Assembly (NCBI GenBank): GCA_037576215.1
Contig: JBANDB010000018.1
Location: forward strand, 1,240,001 to 1,304,000
Length of the DNA: 64,000 nt
From: Armillaria gallica
Taxonomy: Eukaryota; Basidiomycota; Agaricomycetes; Agaricales; Physalacriaceae
Direction of reading: 5' to 3'
In this document: positions 1 to 11,959 of the stretch, piece by piece
Numbering within the stretch: position 1 is the first letter of the stretch
How the letters are laid out: every line of letters starts with the position of its first letter
The notes under the pieces: model-generated
What the model was told of the DNA's origin: nothing
What the model saw: only the letters and a program-made list of their open reading frames with translations
Database searches by the model: none
Translations under genes and position numbers: made by a program

Positions 1-86
1 GACACACTGACGACGTTCAGAATGGTGTCAGGATGGACTTCGTTGGAGGTAGCAGGATAGAACATGAAGATCTTTGGTATCCAACA

Positions 87-653
87 AATAAATAAGATGT
101 AGAGTCTACAAGGGGGTGCTGATATTGGACTTTGGTACACAACATCGAAAAAACTTTTAATGGCCCTCGGCCTCCAACCTACCTACCATATGATGTCATA
201 ATTACCATATATAGTGTAATGTGCCTTATGATCTCATCCGGCAGCCTCAATGCTGCATGCTATGAGCTGTGCTGAGCATATAATCAAAATCCTACCTCAT
301 GGTAACCAATGGTGGCCCTGGTACTAATGTTTGTTGGAGAAGTGTTGCATGATAATGATAGCACATAAAGATTAATTTGATAGCATGTGCAGCTTGAGGG
401 AAGCCAAAAGTGCACATATTAGTAATTGTAGAGTCATAAGAACTGTTTAATAACCAAAAAGAACCCTTGAATGGGGACAGATAATACACAAAGTACATCT
501 ACTTTGTATAAAAGTGTTGGCATGTTCCCATATATAGGGCAAAACTATGCGTTACAAAAAAATTTTAACAACCCTTCAGACCCAACCTACCTACCACCGG
601 TGTGTACTGGTCCGCAATCCCAGCACCCCCTTGAGAGTCTACTACATAGCTAC
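87..653. repeat. MITE-like element with imperfect terminal inverted repeats
   Basis: The left end around 87-135 and the reverse complement of the right end around 605-653 align imperfectly over about 50 bp, sharing the core CAAGGGGGTGCTG, a nearby ATTG and a GTACACA block. The interior has no plausible gene. The reading CAACCTACCTACCA also occurs twice as a direct repeat near each end (around 172 and 583). I infer a non-autonomous DNA element of about 570 bp. Boundaries are approximate and no clean target duplication was found, so a decayed repeat of another class is possible. Confidence 0.4.
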
Positions 654-924
654 TCAGAATTTAATCCAGTAAGCCAAGAAAGTGTTTTGAAACGAACATG
701 ACGAGCGGAGGGTTGAATACCCGGACCAGAAAGAAGGCAGTGTTGTGTTATGATTTTCACTTTTTTCCTTATCTTATCTTATCTTGGCACCTTGGCAGAC
801 CAGCACCATATCATACAACTTCAACAATTTCACTAGGATGCATGGTAACCAGTAGACTTCCATGCTGCCTGACACCTGCTTGACAGATGGACACATATAT
901 ATTTAGCACAACCCAAGACAGTAT

Positions 925-932
925 ATAAGTAG
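925..932 (+). promoter_or_regulatory. Possible TATA box ahead of the gypsy leader
   Basis: The sequence GTATATAAG lies about 360 bases before the first ATG of the gypsy-type leader. It could be the promoter inside a 5' LTR, but I could not define LTR boundaries or a primer-binding site here, so this is a motif match only. Confidence 0.25.
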
Positions 933-1287
933 TGTAGCTCTCAGCCATGTACCCTAGCTTCGAGCTAAGTTTCAAACCCATGGACTTCACTCTACTCACT
1001 TGCCGAGAGTCTAAGTGTTATACCGCTTCGCTGTAGCAAATGCCACAGTTCCATTGTCCTGCCCAAAGTGAGAGACAGTGCTTGTTGGACGCCTTGTTTG
1101 TTATTCCCAAGTCCGTCCATAACAATTAGCTCGAAGCTTTCTACTATATTCCCCATCGTTCACTGAGAGAATCTCTTATGCTCCCTGAAGAACAACTCGC
1201 ATGAATTGCTGAACAGAAGAACGCATCCCTTACCGCCATACTAAATGCCCTACTGATCGCCGTCTATCAGGAAACCAAAAAACCTGT

Positions 1288-1541
1288 ATGGACACGTGGA
1301 CCCCAGGGACCATCGCAGCAGTATCCATCTCCACCACAATCGTAATCGTAGGACTCCTCATCCTCACCATCTTCAACTGCTTCCTTTTCATTTGAAACCT
1401 CCGTGCCTACCGCATCCAGCAATGGCTCAACCAACAAAACCAGGCTTAGAGGAACGAAACCCTCTGCTCGACACAGTAGCCTTATTCCTCCTCAAACTAC
1501 TCATCTACAATGTCCTTCTCCTCGTAGAAGACATCCAATGA
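1288..1541 (+). pseudogene. Two short hydrophobic reading frames in the gypsy leader
   Basis: Two ATG-initiated frames precede the Gag frame. The first (1288, frame 1) begins MDTWTPGT and runs into a hydrophobic stretch rich in I, V and L before a TGA at 1393, then continues into a basic tail ending with TAG at 1447. The second (1422, frame 3) begins MAQPTKPG and has a hydrophobic stretch centred on LFLLKLLIYNVLLL, ending with TGA at 1539. Each looks like one transmembrane helix followed by a basic segment, the same layout as the start of the Gag frame that follows. I infer decayed small membrane-type leader proteins or duplicated 5' modules of the retroelement. Function unknown. Confidence 0.3.
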
Positions 1542-1561
1542 CTCTGACGACTGCAAAACCG

Positions 1562-4279
1562 ATGACCCCCGACTTGACCATGACCCAGACCATCGCCCTC
1601 GGAACAGCTCTAGCAGGGGCCGTACTCATTTTCTTCTTCACCACCCTGATCCTTCTCACGTATCAAGAAGAGATCAGGAACCGACTCCAACGCTGGAGAT
1701 TACTTGTCCCCATTCAAAATAACTACCCACTCCTCAGACACTATGACTACCCCCGATTTGAACCCAACCGATCAACGGCCCCCAGCCATACCTCCCACTC
1801 CTACCCCCCCAAAATGCATCGACTATGACAACAGCAAGGCGACGGCCACCCATACCAGGGCCGCAGCCGCACTATCCCACTCCTCTTCCAATGACTTCTT
1901 CAAGAGTCAGGAGGACAGCCGAACCCCACCCATACCCAGGCAACAGAGGAACATGATCTCAGGGCCCAGCAATGTTCCAAGAACCCCCAGTCCGGACCCC
2001 ATCCTGCAAGCAGGCCGGTATGGACTGAGGTCCTTGACGGACCAGCCAACGATGACCCCGAATATCCCGTGGGCTCCTGGGGGCCGACGACACCCCTGCA
2101 AACCTCAGGGTATGAGACCAACCCATGGCCTCACCAGCCATACCAGGCTTTTCAGCCGCAGACCTTGGGGTGGAACCCGAGGTCATTATGATACACGATA
2201 CCGACAGTGAACCCACACCACCCTACCTGGGCGGCCCAATACCACTATGCCACCCTCGCCCCAGGGTTCTCATACCCTATCCTGACTGCCTGGGACTTGG
2301 GATTCGAATGGCACCAAGAGGAAGGTTCCCCAGAGAGTCCAACACATCAGACAGTGACTCCTCTACCGAGGACTTCTTCTCCTACCAACAGCAACTCGTC
2401 TGAGACCACAAATTCAACCTGCTCCGATATGACCATCGTGGCAGACAACGCGTCTCTGGAGATCCCTTCTACCCAAACTGAGACGATTACGACTGGCCAG
2501 ACCTCTCCATCCGAGACCACCAGATCCTTGGACCAGAATGAACTGCCACTTGGGACCTCAGGTGGCAGAACCTCGAGCGACAACTATGCACAGCAGGAAG
2601 AAGGGTTCGAGAACCCATGGGATACTTCCTTGCTACCGAACAAGGAGATCCAATCGAGAGGACCACCCTCCAGAGGCGTGACACCATCATGGCACGCATC
2701 TTCGAGAATCAGAACCGAGACCTCTATCCACCAGCAGAAGGGAACTGGGTACACGACGCACACTGCTGGATGACTGATGAACAGAGGGAATTGGAGGACG
2801 TCCTCCGACCTCTTGCCACTGCAGAGAACGACCGGCTTCGAAACCTGGGGGGAGGACCCTCCCTTTAATTACGACTACCAATCATTTGGGAGGGCACCAA
2901 TCTCCCAGAACCCAGAAGATGTCCCAGACTTCGATGTCGGCCCTCTACCGGACTCACCCCCCCATCAGAACCCCTGACGACAAGACTACAGGGGAATGTT
3001 CACGAGCTGGATGATCGCAGGAAGCGGACTGGGAGGAGAGATGGAGGCAGGAGGATCAGGGGCACTGGTTGAGACCCCAGTAGACCGCTTTGCCCAACTA
3101 GAGGCACAGATGGTACAAATGCGCAACAAAAATGTCAGGCTCAGAGAAGAGCTGACAGAAGCAAGGAAGGGGAAGCAGCCCGATTGAGGAAGGCCAGGGG
3201 GATCCCCAGTACAACTTCCAAACCCTGACCGCTTCTCTGTCCCTTGACCACCCAATTATCAACCACCCGACCATGGTCCTCTGGGGCACTGGGATGACGA
3301 CCCCGCACCCCTCTTCATTGGGGTCAAACCCATCTTCAAATGACCTGCCAAGCTTAAAGGCAAACATGACAACATCGAACAATTCCTCAGAGACTGCAAC
3401 TCCTACTTCAAGGTGTTCTGCCACTCCTTCCTCGGCATCCCATCTCTTATGATTGTTTTTGCCACGGGTCTCTTCGAAGGACCAGCCATATCCTGGTGGG
3501 TCCATCAATGAGAAGAGTACTGGTGGATCCCTGATGACCTCCACGAAACCCCCCGCTACTGATACCCAGGCTGGGAGGACTTCTGCGACCTCGTAAAATG
3601 ACAATTCCGTGACCCCACCATAGAAGAAAAGCATGAACAGGAGATGAAGGAAATGAAGATGGGCAGTGACTCGGCCACCCTCTTCTTCCAGAAGTTGGAA
3701 CAGAAAGCCAAGCTGGCCAGATGATGCTGTGACACCAGTGAACAAGGTACTATGGTCACGGCTGTACAACAAGGAGTACCGACCAGTTATACCAACGCCA
3801 TCATCAACATCGGCTTTGGGATCCCCAGGACGTATGACAAATGGAAGGACCACATCATCCACATGTGTGAAGAATGCCAGCATCACTACGCCTACAACCA
3901 GATGCATGGGATTGACCAATGACAGGACTGACGTCCCAGGAACCAGAAGCAACTTACCACCCCCAGTAGCAAATCACACGCTGCAGGGGGCATGACAAGT
4001 TTGACGCTGAGCAAAGGGGCTGGCTTCAGCGGCAGCAGGGACAATACTGGGAAATGGGTCAAGCAGGAAGGAACGACGTTCAGTGAACAAGGAGAACCCA
4101 TGGACATTGACGCGGTCAAGAAGAAGCAGAGGGTGGAGAGGAAATGTTTTAGGTGCGACAAGAAGGGACACCTCAGCAAGGACTATCCCGACAAGGGACA
4201 ACCCCAACAGGTGCATGCCTTGGAAAGCACTGAGGTTCCCCTTGCCCCAGAAACTAGGATCGAGGAGGTAAAAGAGTAG
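1562..4279 (+). pseudogene. Decayed Ty3/gypsy-type Gag polyprotein with CCHC zinc knuckle
   Basis: One frame (frame 2) reads through from the ATG at 1562 (or 1580) to a TAG at 4277-4279, about 905 codons, broken by 14 in-frame stops that are all TGA (1826, 1892, 2189, 2771, 2975, 3185, 3245, 3341, 3509, 3560, 3599, 3722, 3920, 3929). The N-terminus has a hydrophobic helix (GTALAGAVLIFFFTTLILL) followed by a basic segment. The middle is proline/serine/threonine-rich, then comes a short coiled coil (FAQLEAQMVQMRNKNVRLRE). A retrotransposon Gag core follows (around 3320-3900; WEDFCDL, FQKLEQKAKLAR), and near the end a knuckle CFRCDKKGHLSKDYP in which the fourth ligand Cys is replaced by Tyr. The protein would form the particle and bind RNA. 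This copy is dead. No protease, reverse transcriptase or integrase follows, so the element is truncated. Confidence 0.75.
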
Positions 4280-5430
4280 GTTGTCTGGGTTCTGATTCAC
4301 CCGCGACGACCAAGGACTCCACTGGTGCGCATTCCTCTCCTGCTGGACGGTCGACTTCTTCCTTTTTACATACAGACACTTCTACTATCACACATTTGGC
4401 TATACCCCAGTCCCCACATGTGGGGCCAGTTTCTACTTACACGACTTTAAAAAACACAGACAATACACAGCCTACGTGCCAACTTTTACCGACTTCTATT
4501 ACATGCCCAGCTACAGAATCAGTGAACCGATATGACGTCCTTAGGGACATGGACTTGACTCATGAATCAACAGACACTGGGGCTGCCAACCCCAGGATTG
4601 CGCAACTGGCTAAATGACTGGCAAGTAGCTCATCACAAGCGAACGCATCGATCAAAAAGGCGACCACCATATCGCTACCCTCCACAATGCCTTGAGTGGG
4701 AGGGGCAAGGGAACAAGCACCTCCTTCGGAGGGACATGCCCCCCTTGACGAAGCGGCCCCCCAAGTATGGAAAATAGCCCCGGTGAAATCCACCTCAGAC
4801 CAGGGGAACACCGCAAAGGATGACTGAAGAACCGTTGGATGTGCAATGACCCTGACAAAGAAGACGCCTGAACCGGTAGGTCAGGGCAAAGACAGATCTG
4901 ATGCTATTGAAGTGGCTTCTCGAGCTGACCCTTCCTGAACCATAGGCCCTGAGAAGCAGGCTTTGCGAAGCTGACCCAAGGTTTCAAAGTCGCAAGAGGG
5001 AAAAGGTGATGCTGGTAAGCCCAACTCGTCGGCACAAGCGGAACCTGCAAGTCTCGGGCGAGTCTTTGCCCACAGAGACAGCCCCTCTCATGCTGTTATT
5101 GATTCCGAGCCCGACACCTCCTTGGGATACTGTGGAGCTGAAGAAGACCACAGGGAGGAAGCCGCTAGCACCCAGGCGGTAGAAAGGGGGCATCAGGTAA
5201 CTATGATCGAGGTACCTGATGACAAGGATGACACATCGTTCTGGAAATGGCTCGCTGCGGGCAGCCCGACAATTTCTCCGAAGCCTCGCAAGGCAGTGCT
5301 TCCGACTCCACCCGAATCACTGACACACATGACCAAGACTCTCCCTAACGAGGGGGTGACCTCACCAACGGTAGCTGTGCCCAAAGCGGTCAGTGCGAAG
5401 GTTCAGGAGCACCCTTGGCTGCAGTATTAG
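4280..5430 (+). other. Post-Gag remnant without recognisable Pol domains
   Basis: This stretch continues the retroelement with short open frames in several phases, the longest at 5122-5430 (acidic and proline-rich, ending EHPWLQY). I see no aspartic protease DTG/DSG motif and no reverse transcriptase motif. It may be the spacer between Gag and Pol in a strongly decayed copy. Its end coincides with the first twin-palindrome site at 5442, so the retroelement may have been cut there. Confidence 0.35.
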
Positions 5431-5441
5431 GCCAAAGCTAA

Positions 5442-5489
5442 TGGTTATAACCACCTATCACTTTGCCAAATTTGTGGTTATTAATCACC
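5442..5489 (+). repeat. Twin-palindrome motif, copy a
   Basis: A 12-bp palindrome TGGTTATAACCA (5442-5453) is followed, after the core TTTGCC, by a second near-palindrome TGGTTATTAATCACC whose start is 33 bp from the first. The same layout recurs at 8514, 16148, 22517 and 26406. Read by the TTTGCC core, this copy points right and has no obvious partner, so it may be a solo end of a lost element. Confidence 0.55.
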
Positions 5490-8382
5490 TTGCAATTGGG
5501 CACAAACCCAAGCCATCTCTGCCATAAATGATGCTCCCAAAGCAGCAGGCAGTATCAAATAACCAGATAATTGTGGTTATTTCTCTCACAGTGAGTTTTT
5601 ATTCATCCGAAGCAATTAATATTGTGCTACAGCGTACAAAAAAGGCAGCTACACTTAAATCTGGCAACACTGCCCTCTAGATACAAGGATCCTAAATAGT
5701 CAAATTCCTGCCCTTCAGCTCAATGTACAGGTGCGCAGACTAAGATTTGAGAACAGAAAAAATACCTCAAGGATGCACCGATCCAATCCCGACTGGGCGC
5801 AGGCAATGTGAGATGGATGCAACGCATCAGCATTGGATAACCTTTCCTTAAAGATCCAAAAATAACGCAAACAAAAGAAATACATATGCAAGGGGTCGAA
5901 CCAAATGCCTTACTAAACACACTAATCAATATCACAACCCAATCATTACACCAATGGGCCATATATATGAAGCAATACATAGTATATTTAGCACCATAAA
6001 TACACGAGAAATATCAATTAAAAAAAACCCCCGCCGTTGTATGGGGGGCGACGATGCATTGAAAATGTGGAGGACGGTGGGCATGGTGTCATAAGCAACG
6101 TAGACACCGCATTCGTCAGACTGTGACATTGTGGGGTGGCAGGTGGCGAAATTCGATTAGTAGCATGCAGAGCAAGCAGCAGGTTGGGGTTGACGACCGT
6201 TCGACGGCGATTATGGGGTCAGGCAGGGCAGTGTGGGCCACCGTTGTGTTCCCAGTAGTCAGTAAAGAGGGTGGCAGGGTTGTTGCGAGCATGGCGACCC
6301 CATTGCAAGAGATACGGACCAGAAACAGCAGGTGTCGGGATGATGAGTGGGTGCACAGCGACCACGGCCTCAGAGAGAAAAAACCACCAGACAATCGTAA
6401 TCCCCCACTCAAAGAATGGGAGATCCATGAGTTTGGGGTTCGTAGGAGGTCTGGGTCGCGTGGGGCAGCCCGATGTTGGACGGGGTCAGGGTGGGCGGCG
6501 ATGGTGGTCGTGGGGGTCGGATAGCTAGGATTTTGTGTGCTATCGATGTGCCGTCGAGTCGTCCTCTCATTACTCAAAGTGAGTGCTTGTCATCGTCACC
6601 ATCGGCGGTCAGCGTCCCGATGTTGACCCCACCCTCCTGCTCGTACCCTCCCGTCCTCCTGCAGCCTTTCTGTGTCTCCTTCTTCCTCTGCAAGCCTTGC
6701 CCTATGTCCCCCCATGGCACAGCAGCAGAGCATGAGGAGCCCTGCCCCAAGCCATCGTCACCATCGTCGATGTATTTGTGGTCATTGACGCTGTTCCTTG
6801 GCGGGGATTGCGCTCTCATACGCCTAGATGGCGGTCGATATGGAATCCCCAGGCATATTGGAAGGTTTTGGGTATTATGAACGTTGTGGTGAATGCCGAT
6901 TGTCCTCGATGTTGACGAGGGGTGAGCTGGGTGGGTGGGAACGGGAATGGGGGCGGTATTTGCAGTAGCGGGGACACCATCGGGGTGTCGCAGTCGTTGT
7001 CGTTGATGGAGCTGAGCATCTCATCCGTCGTATGGGGCTACGGATGGTCCTGCCTTGTTGGAGGGCTTACACGCAGGGGTTGGGTGTGGAATGGTTGCTA
7101 TCTGGGGCTCTTGAGGCTGCCAGATGCATAAAAAGTATCTAAAAGAATAGTAAGTATTGAAAAAAATAAGTACATACCTTTTTAAGCCTGTAACAAGGCT
7201 GTTGAGCGAATGGGTAGGCTGTCGTCGTGTGCGAGGTGGTGGTAAAAGACAACAAAAGAAGAGGCACAGCCACTTGATCGCTGCTCGGTTCGTCAGTTCG
7301 CAGTGATCGAGTGAGCGGAATGAAGACTCGGGATTCATCCCCTGCTCGAATCACTCACTCCGAGGGCCCAAAAATCTTCGGGACATTCAATTATTGACTC
7401 ATATTATATATTTATGTACATTTTGGAGTAGCGGGGTACAATAGGCTTTAGAAAATGCCTATTTTATGGTAATTTCTTCAATTTCTATGCTTTTTGAATA
7501 TTCTATCCCCTTCAGACACCACTATGTCATCTTGAACAGCGAAAGGGTAGTTATATATTCAATGTTACATATGACATAGTTCAAACTGCCCTCCCAATCC
7601 ATCCCGATCCATGAATGCATGCATATATTGAATGTATGAGTTTTTGAATGCACCTAGCATGCATTTATTAGTAGTCCTTCATTGACCTTGTCTGCTGACT
7701 TTAATATGACTTTAATTAAAATTGGGTATTATAGCATAGATATTGTACTGTAAGCTACCATAATCAATCTATACGTAAATCTACTATACTTTAACACATC
7801 TAGATACTTTTCTCCACTTCACAAGATGTGGTCAGCCCACACTGAAGCATTTGTGTCATGAAATTTGAATCAGTCCGGGTTTTCCACTTTTCTGGCAAAG
7901 TCCGAAAACATCGAAATTGTTTTCTCCTGTTAAATTAGAGATTCACAATATTAAATTAACTTGTAGAAGTATCAATATGACTAGTATATGATTATGATAC
8001 TTCTAGGAAACTAACTTACTTGCTCAAATAGCCTGAATTTTAGGGTAGACTCACAAAAAATATCTAGCTACCGGATTGGAAATGATAGAATCCCACAGTA
8101 AGTACATCCTGGTTCGCCCTGACACATCCAGCCAAAATATGCTGCACGCATGCAGGGAGACGCAAAAATTGCAATCAAACATATTTTTTGAGGCTATGCA
8201 ATTTTTTTCAGACTCAAACAATGAGCGGGAGGTCGGGAATTATGGTGCCAACCACACCAGTGCCAGGCCAGCCAATTTGGGCAGTGGCAGTGGCAGTGTC
8301 CTGGAAGCATTATATAAGCCCATCCGTGGGCAGGCAAAATATATTTGTGTTGCTGATTGAAAAAAGCTAGGAAGGGCTGAAT
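5490..8382. other. Gene-free stretch
   Basis: Only short overlapping open frames occur on both strands. None has a recognisable motif, a plausible intron-exon chain or a sustained coding bias. 7360-8060 is markedly AT-rich. A weak ggttattt motif at 5575 resembles half of the twin-palindrome sites. I see no RNA gene. The block may be decayed transposon sequence. Confidence 0.5.
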
Positions 8383-8592
8383 TTATGATTCTATAGTCCT
8401 GGTTTGCAAGGTTGAGGTATAAATAAAATATGGATGGCAATCCTGCTCATTATGGATGCAAAATAGGGCCCAAACCAAGCTGTGCTAGCAATTTTTCTCC
8501 CCTAGCGGGAGCATGGTAAATAACCATGATTTTGCCAAACCACTCCATGGTTATAACCATTATGATTTGGTCTAATATTATGTCTATGACTG
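8383..8592 (+). repeat. Left inverted repeat (about 200 bp), includes twin palindrome copy b
   Basis: From TTTATGATTCTATAG to around TCTATGACTGG this segment is almost identical to the reverse complement of 16113-16325. It contains a near-palindrome TGGTAAATAACCA at 8514-8526 and TGGTTATAACCA at 8548-8559, 34 bp apart start to start, with TTTGCC between. The near identity over about 200 bp in opposite orientation suggests terminal inverted repeats of one element. Confidence 0.7.
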
Positions 8593-10637
8593 GGTTTGCA
8601 TCCTCCAATCTGACTATCCAGGCCAACTCGCCGTTCAGTGGGGGAAAACATAGTCCTAGCAGATGCTTGTGTGCGTCCGTGTCTGTGGTGGATGTGCTTG
8701 TCGGCGAGTACAACCGAGCATCCAACGACATCAATTCCACACAGAACCTGACCTCTGCTAGTTCCCACAAAATTGCCTGGATATCATCATCGTCAAGATC
8801 AGGAACGTGTTTACCTGCCCATGTGGGGTCATGACAGCTTGGCGTTACAATAGTGATCTCCTCTTCACAACCTTTGAGGAACATTGAGGCGCATTCGTGC
8901 CTTTTGGCCTCACGATCGTTCACTACACCGGATCCTGGTGCATCGCTGGAACTCTCCAGCAGCCAGTCAAACTGAAGCACCGTTCGCCAGGTTTGATGAG
9001 GGAGTAGAGGGGGATTAAACGGGGGGGCCAGTAGCGCAAAAATACCTGATCGTAAACGCAACCAGCCCACAAGGAGAGTCTGCAGTTTATCCTTACTTTG
9101 CACTGTTACGAACAGCTCAGATCAAGGGAAAGCATATCCAGCTGTGGGAACTTGGGCATGTTCTGGACTAGTGTTGACTGCAAACAGCACTTCATGCCAT
9201 GCAGTGAGCAGAGGGGGCAGCAGACGATGCTCGACTACTGTGGGGTGCTCCCTTTTCAACAGAGCCACACCACGACCCTTCTTTCACCGCCCACCCCCCC
9301 GGTGTTCGTCTGAAAAGACAACACTGTCAGTCAAAGGTTCAGCCTGGACAGAGAAAGCCAGAGCTCACATGGCTTGTATCTCTCAGATGGACTGACGTTG
9401 GAGACTCCTTCCATGCTGGGAGGTATCCCTGGAGTCCAGAAGAAAGGGTTCAGACTGGAGAAATGACTACGGGTAAAAGTCTCGATGGCCCGGTTTTTCT
9501 CTTCGTTTGATGCGGGACCCACATACACCTCCCACAGGCGCAGAGGGCAGGGTCGAAGATTCAGGCGGGTGTCACGCTCTCGCACTTGGACTACCTCATC
9601 AATGCGTGTAAACGGAACCACAGACACCGAACGTAGCAACCACATGGGGATCCCCGCTTTGTGGAACTCCTGGGCAGTCAGGGTGCTGGTCGTGAATGCA
9701 CCCACGAGATCCGACTCGGCCTTCCAAACTATTGACGAGGGTGAGTGTATTCGTGGAGTGAAGGTAGTATGGTATTCAATGTATGCCCATAATTCGAGGG
9801 CCACCCTCTGCGTTTCAGCTACACACAATCGCAGGTGCTCAAATGTCAGCAGCAGTGCTTTTACATGCTGCAAAAACATTTGGAGAAGGCTGCGGAGTAC
9901 CTTGACACATCTATCGTCTTTAATGCGACACATGAGGGACATTTGTATGACCTGGTCGCAGGCGAGCTGAAACGCTTTGTACTGAATCCAGTTCCACAGC
10001 CCAGGTCCTCGAATCAGGCAGGAAACATTGCATTCCTCAAATTCGGCACGACGAGGCAAACCGTACAGAGACTTGTATGGGTCGGAAGGGTTTTGGGGGG
10101 CCAGTCGGATACAGGCTAGGTAGGGTTGTTCTGGCATGTACATTTGGGGCCAACTGCACAGGTCATCGTCCCCATATCAGTAGTCTTCATACATCTTCAC
10201 CACTCGCTTCACGCCCAATGGTGGTGCCCAGATAGCGGAGGCATTCGGTGTGGTGATCAGGAGATTGTCGAGTTGGTTGTAGAGGGCGCCGCACCGTCCA
10301 TCCCAGCCTTGCAATTCTGAATCCAGTTGTCAGTGGATATCAATATGCAATTAGCCATGTATCCCAATTACATACCGTTACCTGGAGAGCTTTTATGCAA
10401 CAAACGATCCGGATGTGAACGAAGTGATTCAGAGCTGAATTCGACAGGTTCCATTGATAACTGGTGAATAGTTAAAATCATTTCACATTGGCAAGAACCT
10501 GTGACTGCGACCCAACTCCGCCAGAGATGGCCAGTCAGCCAGCCACGACTTTGCGGCAATGCAGCAATTCCAGTAACAGCACGGACCCGCTGTGAGAGCA
10601 GGACGCGTTGATGTGCTCGGTAACGGGCAGCACGCAA
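8450..10637 (-). pseudogene. Conserved agaricomycete hypothetical protein, interrupted
   Basis: A minus-strand exon chain. An N-terminal basic alanine/arginine segment (RAARYRAHQRVLLSQRVRA, around 10580-10635) is followed by a large central exon at 9331-10143 (features PRRAEFEECNVSC and PGLWNWIQYKAFQLACD) and a C-terminal part at 8450-9103 (DIQAILWELAEVRFCVELM, LDARL). From memory, this layout matches a widespread agaricomycete family of unknown function that is often near transposons; I cannot name a reaction. The 5' end is cut by the insertion beginning near 10640 and the stop codon lies inside the left inverted repeat. A frame break between 9331 and 9103 suggests it is no longer intact. 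Confidence 0.5.
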
Positions 10638-10639
10638 AT

Positions 10640-11959
10640 GAAACTAGTGTCTAGATCATCAATCTAGATACTAAATCACACACACAATCACCAATATTAA
10701 GTTTGAGGGTGAGTACAATAGAAGCACTCGTGGTGTACATAGATTTCAATAATCAATTGGGTTTTGCTTTAAAACAACTTCGATTCAAGTCTAGAAGTGT
10801 TTACACGAGATACACTAATCGTGATAGTGAGGTATATGAATGTGGGGGGTTTGTAAGGTATAATTTGAGTGGCTTAGACTCGAAACAACTTCGTCTAGAA
10901 GAGCTGGTAAGGCTTTAACTAGGGAAGCTCTAACAATCGAACAATCAAAGACCTAGAGGTCTACAAAGAGCGTAATTGCTCTGGAGTACACAGACTCGAT
11001 TACAACACAAGCACACACACTTGCAACAAAGAACCAAAGTTCTACAAAGAGTACACAGACTCTACAAAGAACACACAGGTCCTGGCTTCAAGTACGAGAC
11101 TTGCAAAGAGTACACAGACTCTAGAGTACACTGACTCGTTAACTGTTCGAACTTAAAGCATTCTAGGGCTTATTTCACTTCAACTAGGCAACGTCTTCGG
11201 TCTGTGGTCGACTTAGCACATCTAGATCACTTTAGTTGGTGAGGGAGCACGAGGCCTTTGTATGCGGAGCAGTTCAATTAACTAGCAAGACGCAAACGCG
11301 GGGACGACTCTTCTTCCTACTTAGTTCTTCTAGATTACTTATAGCCGCCCTTTTGGGGTTGACTTGGTAAACTTAATTCACTTCAGTCGAGGATATGCAA
11401 TTTAAAACCAGTGATTGATTAGGTAGCTATAAGGCTACTAGCACAAACGCGGGGGAATGCTTTCCTGCCGTTATGCGTCTAGTCGCTGCTAATTTATACG
11501 ATTCCTAGTCTAGGTATAGGAGCTTGTATCTAAAAGTAATTATGGTATGAGCTTTGGGTATCAATACAAACAATGAGTAATTAATTTACAAGGATTGCAC
11601 CATTCCGAGGTTTCTATTCAGTTGGACGGAATGACTAGCAGTCATTCTATTGCCAAGGAGTGTCCTAATGGTCCGTAGGAACTCCTTGCTTCTCCTTCAT
11701 GCCTTGCCGCGTGGATTCCTATTCAATACTACGAATTGCGCAGTATTTCGAGGATGTAACCACCAATCATGATCGACCGTCGGACCGAGATTGTATTTGC
11801 TTCAATCACTGCGTGATCTTTAACTATCTCGGCGCCAAGCGTCAGTTATTCAGTTATTCCTAGTTTTAGTCGTGTTCTAGACTAAGTTCATTTTACTGTG
11901 TGTATCGTTGTGGACTTAGCAATCCTTTTCTAGGTTTATTCAAGTCGTCGAGATGACGA
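10640..11959. mobile_element. LTR-like insertion, left part
   Basis: A non-coding segment begins near TGTCTAGATC at 10646, immediately upstream of the broken minus-strand gene. It contains many short repeats of CAAAGAGTACACAGACTC (for example 11039-11120). The segment is interrupted at 11960 by a solo LTR and resumes at 13652. The absence of genes and the TG start suggest an LTR or a non-autonomous LTR element. The only open frame (10703-10918) shows no motif. Confidence 0.4.

Noticed and set aside
1562..4279. UGA read as tryptophan, because all Gag stops are TGA
   Set aside because: TGG codons are used normally in the same frames, several stops fall where arginine is expected (for example in the run at 3719-3733), and the LINE ORF1 also has TAA and TAG. 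CpG decay explains it better than a code change.
6116..7354. Overlapping frames of 60-150 codons on both strands as genes
   Set aside because: No frame shows a motif, plausible introns or a compositional signal, and frames overlap on both strands as expected in GC-rich non-coding DNA.
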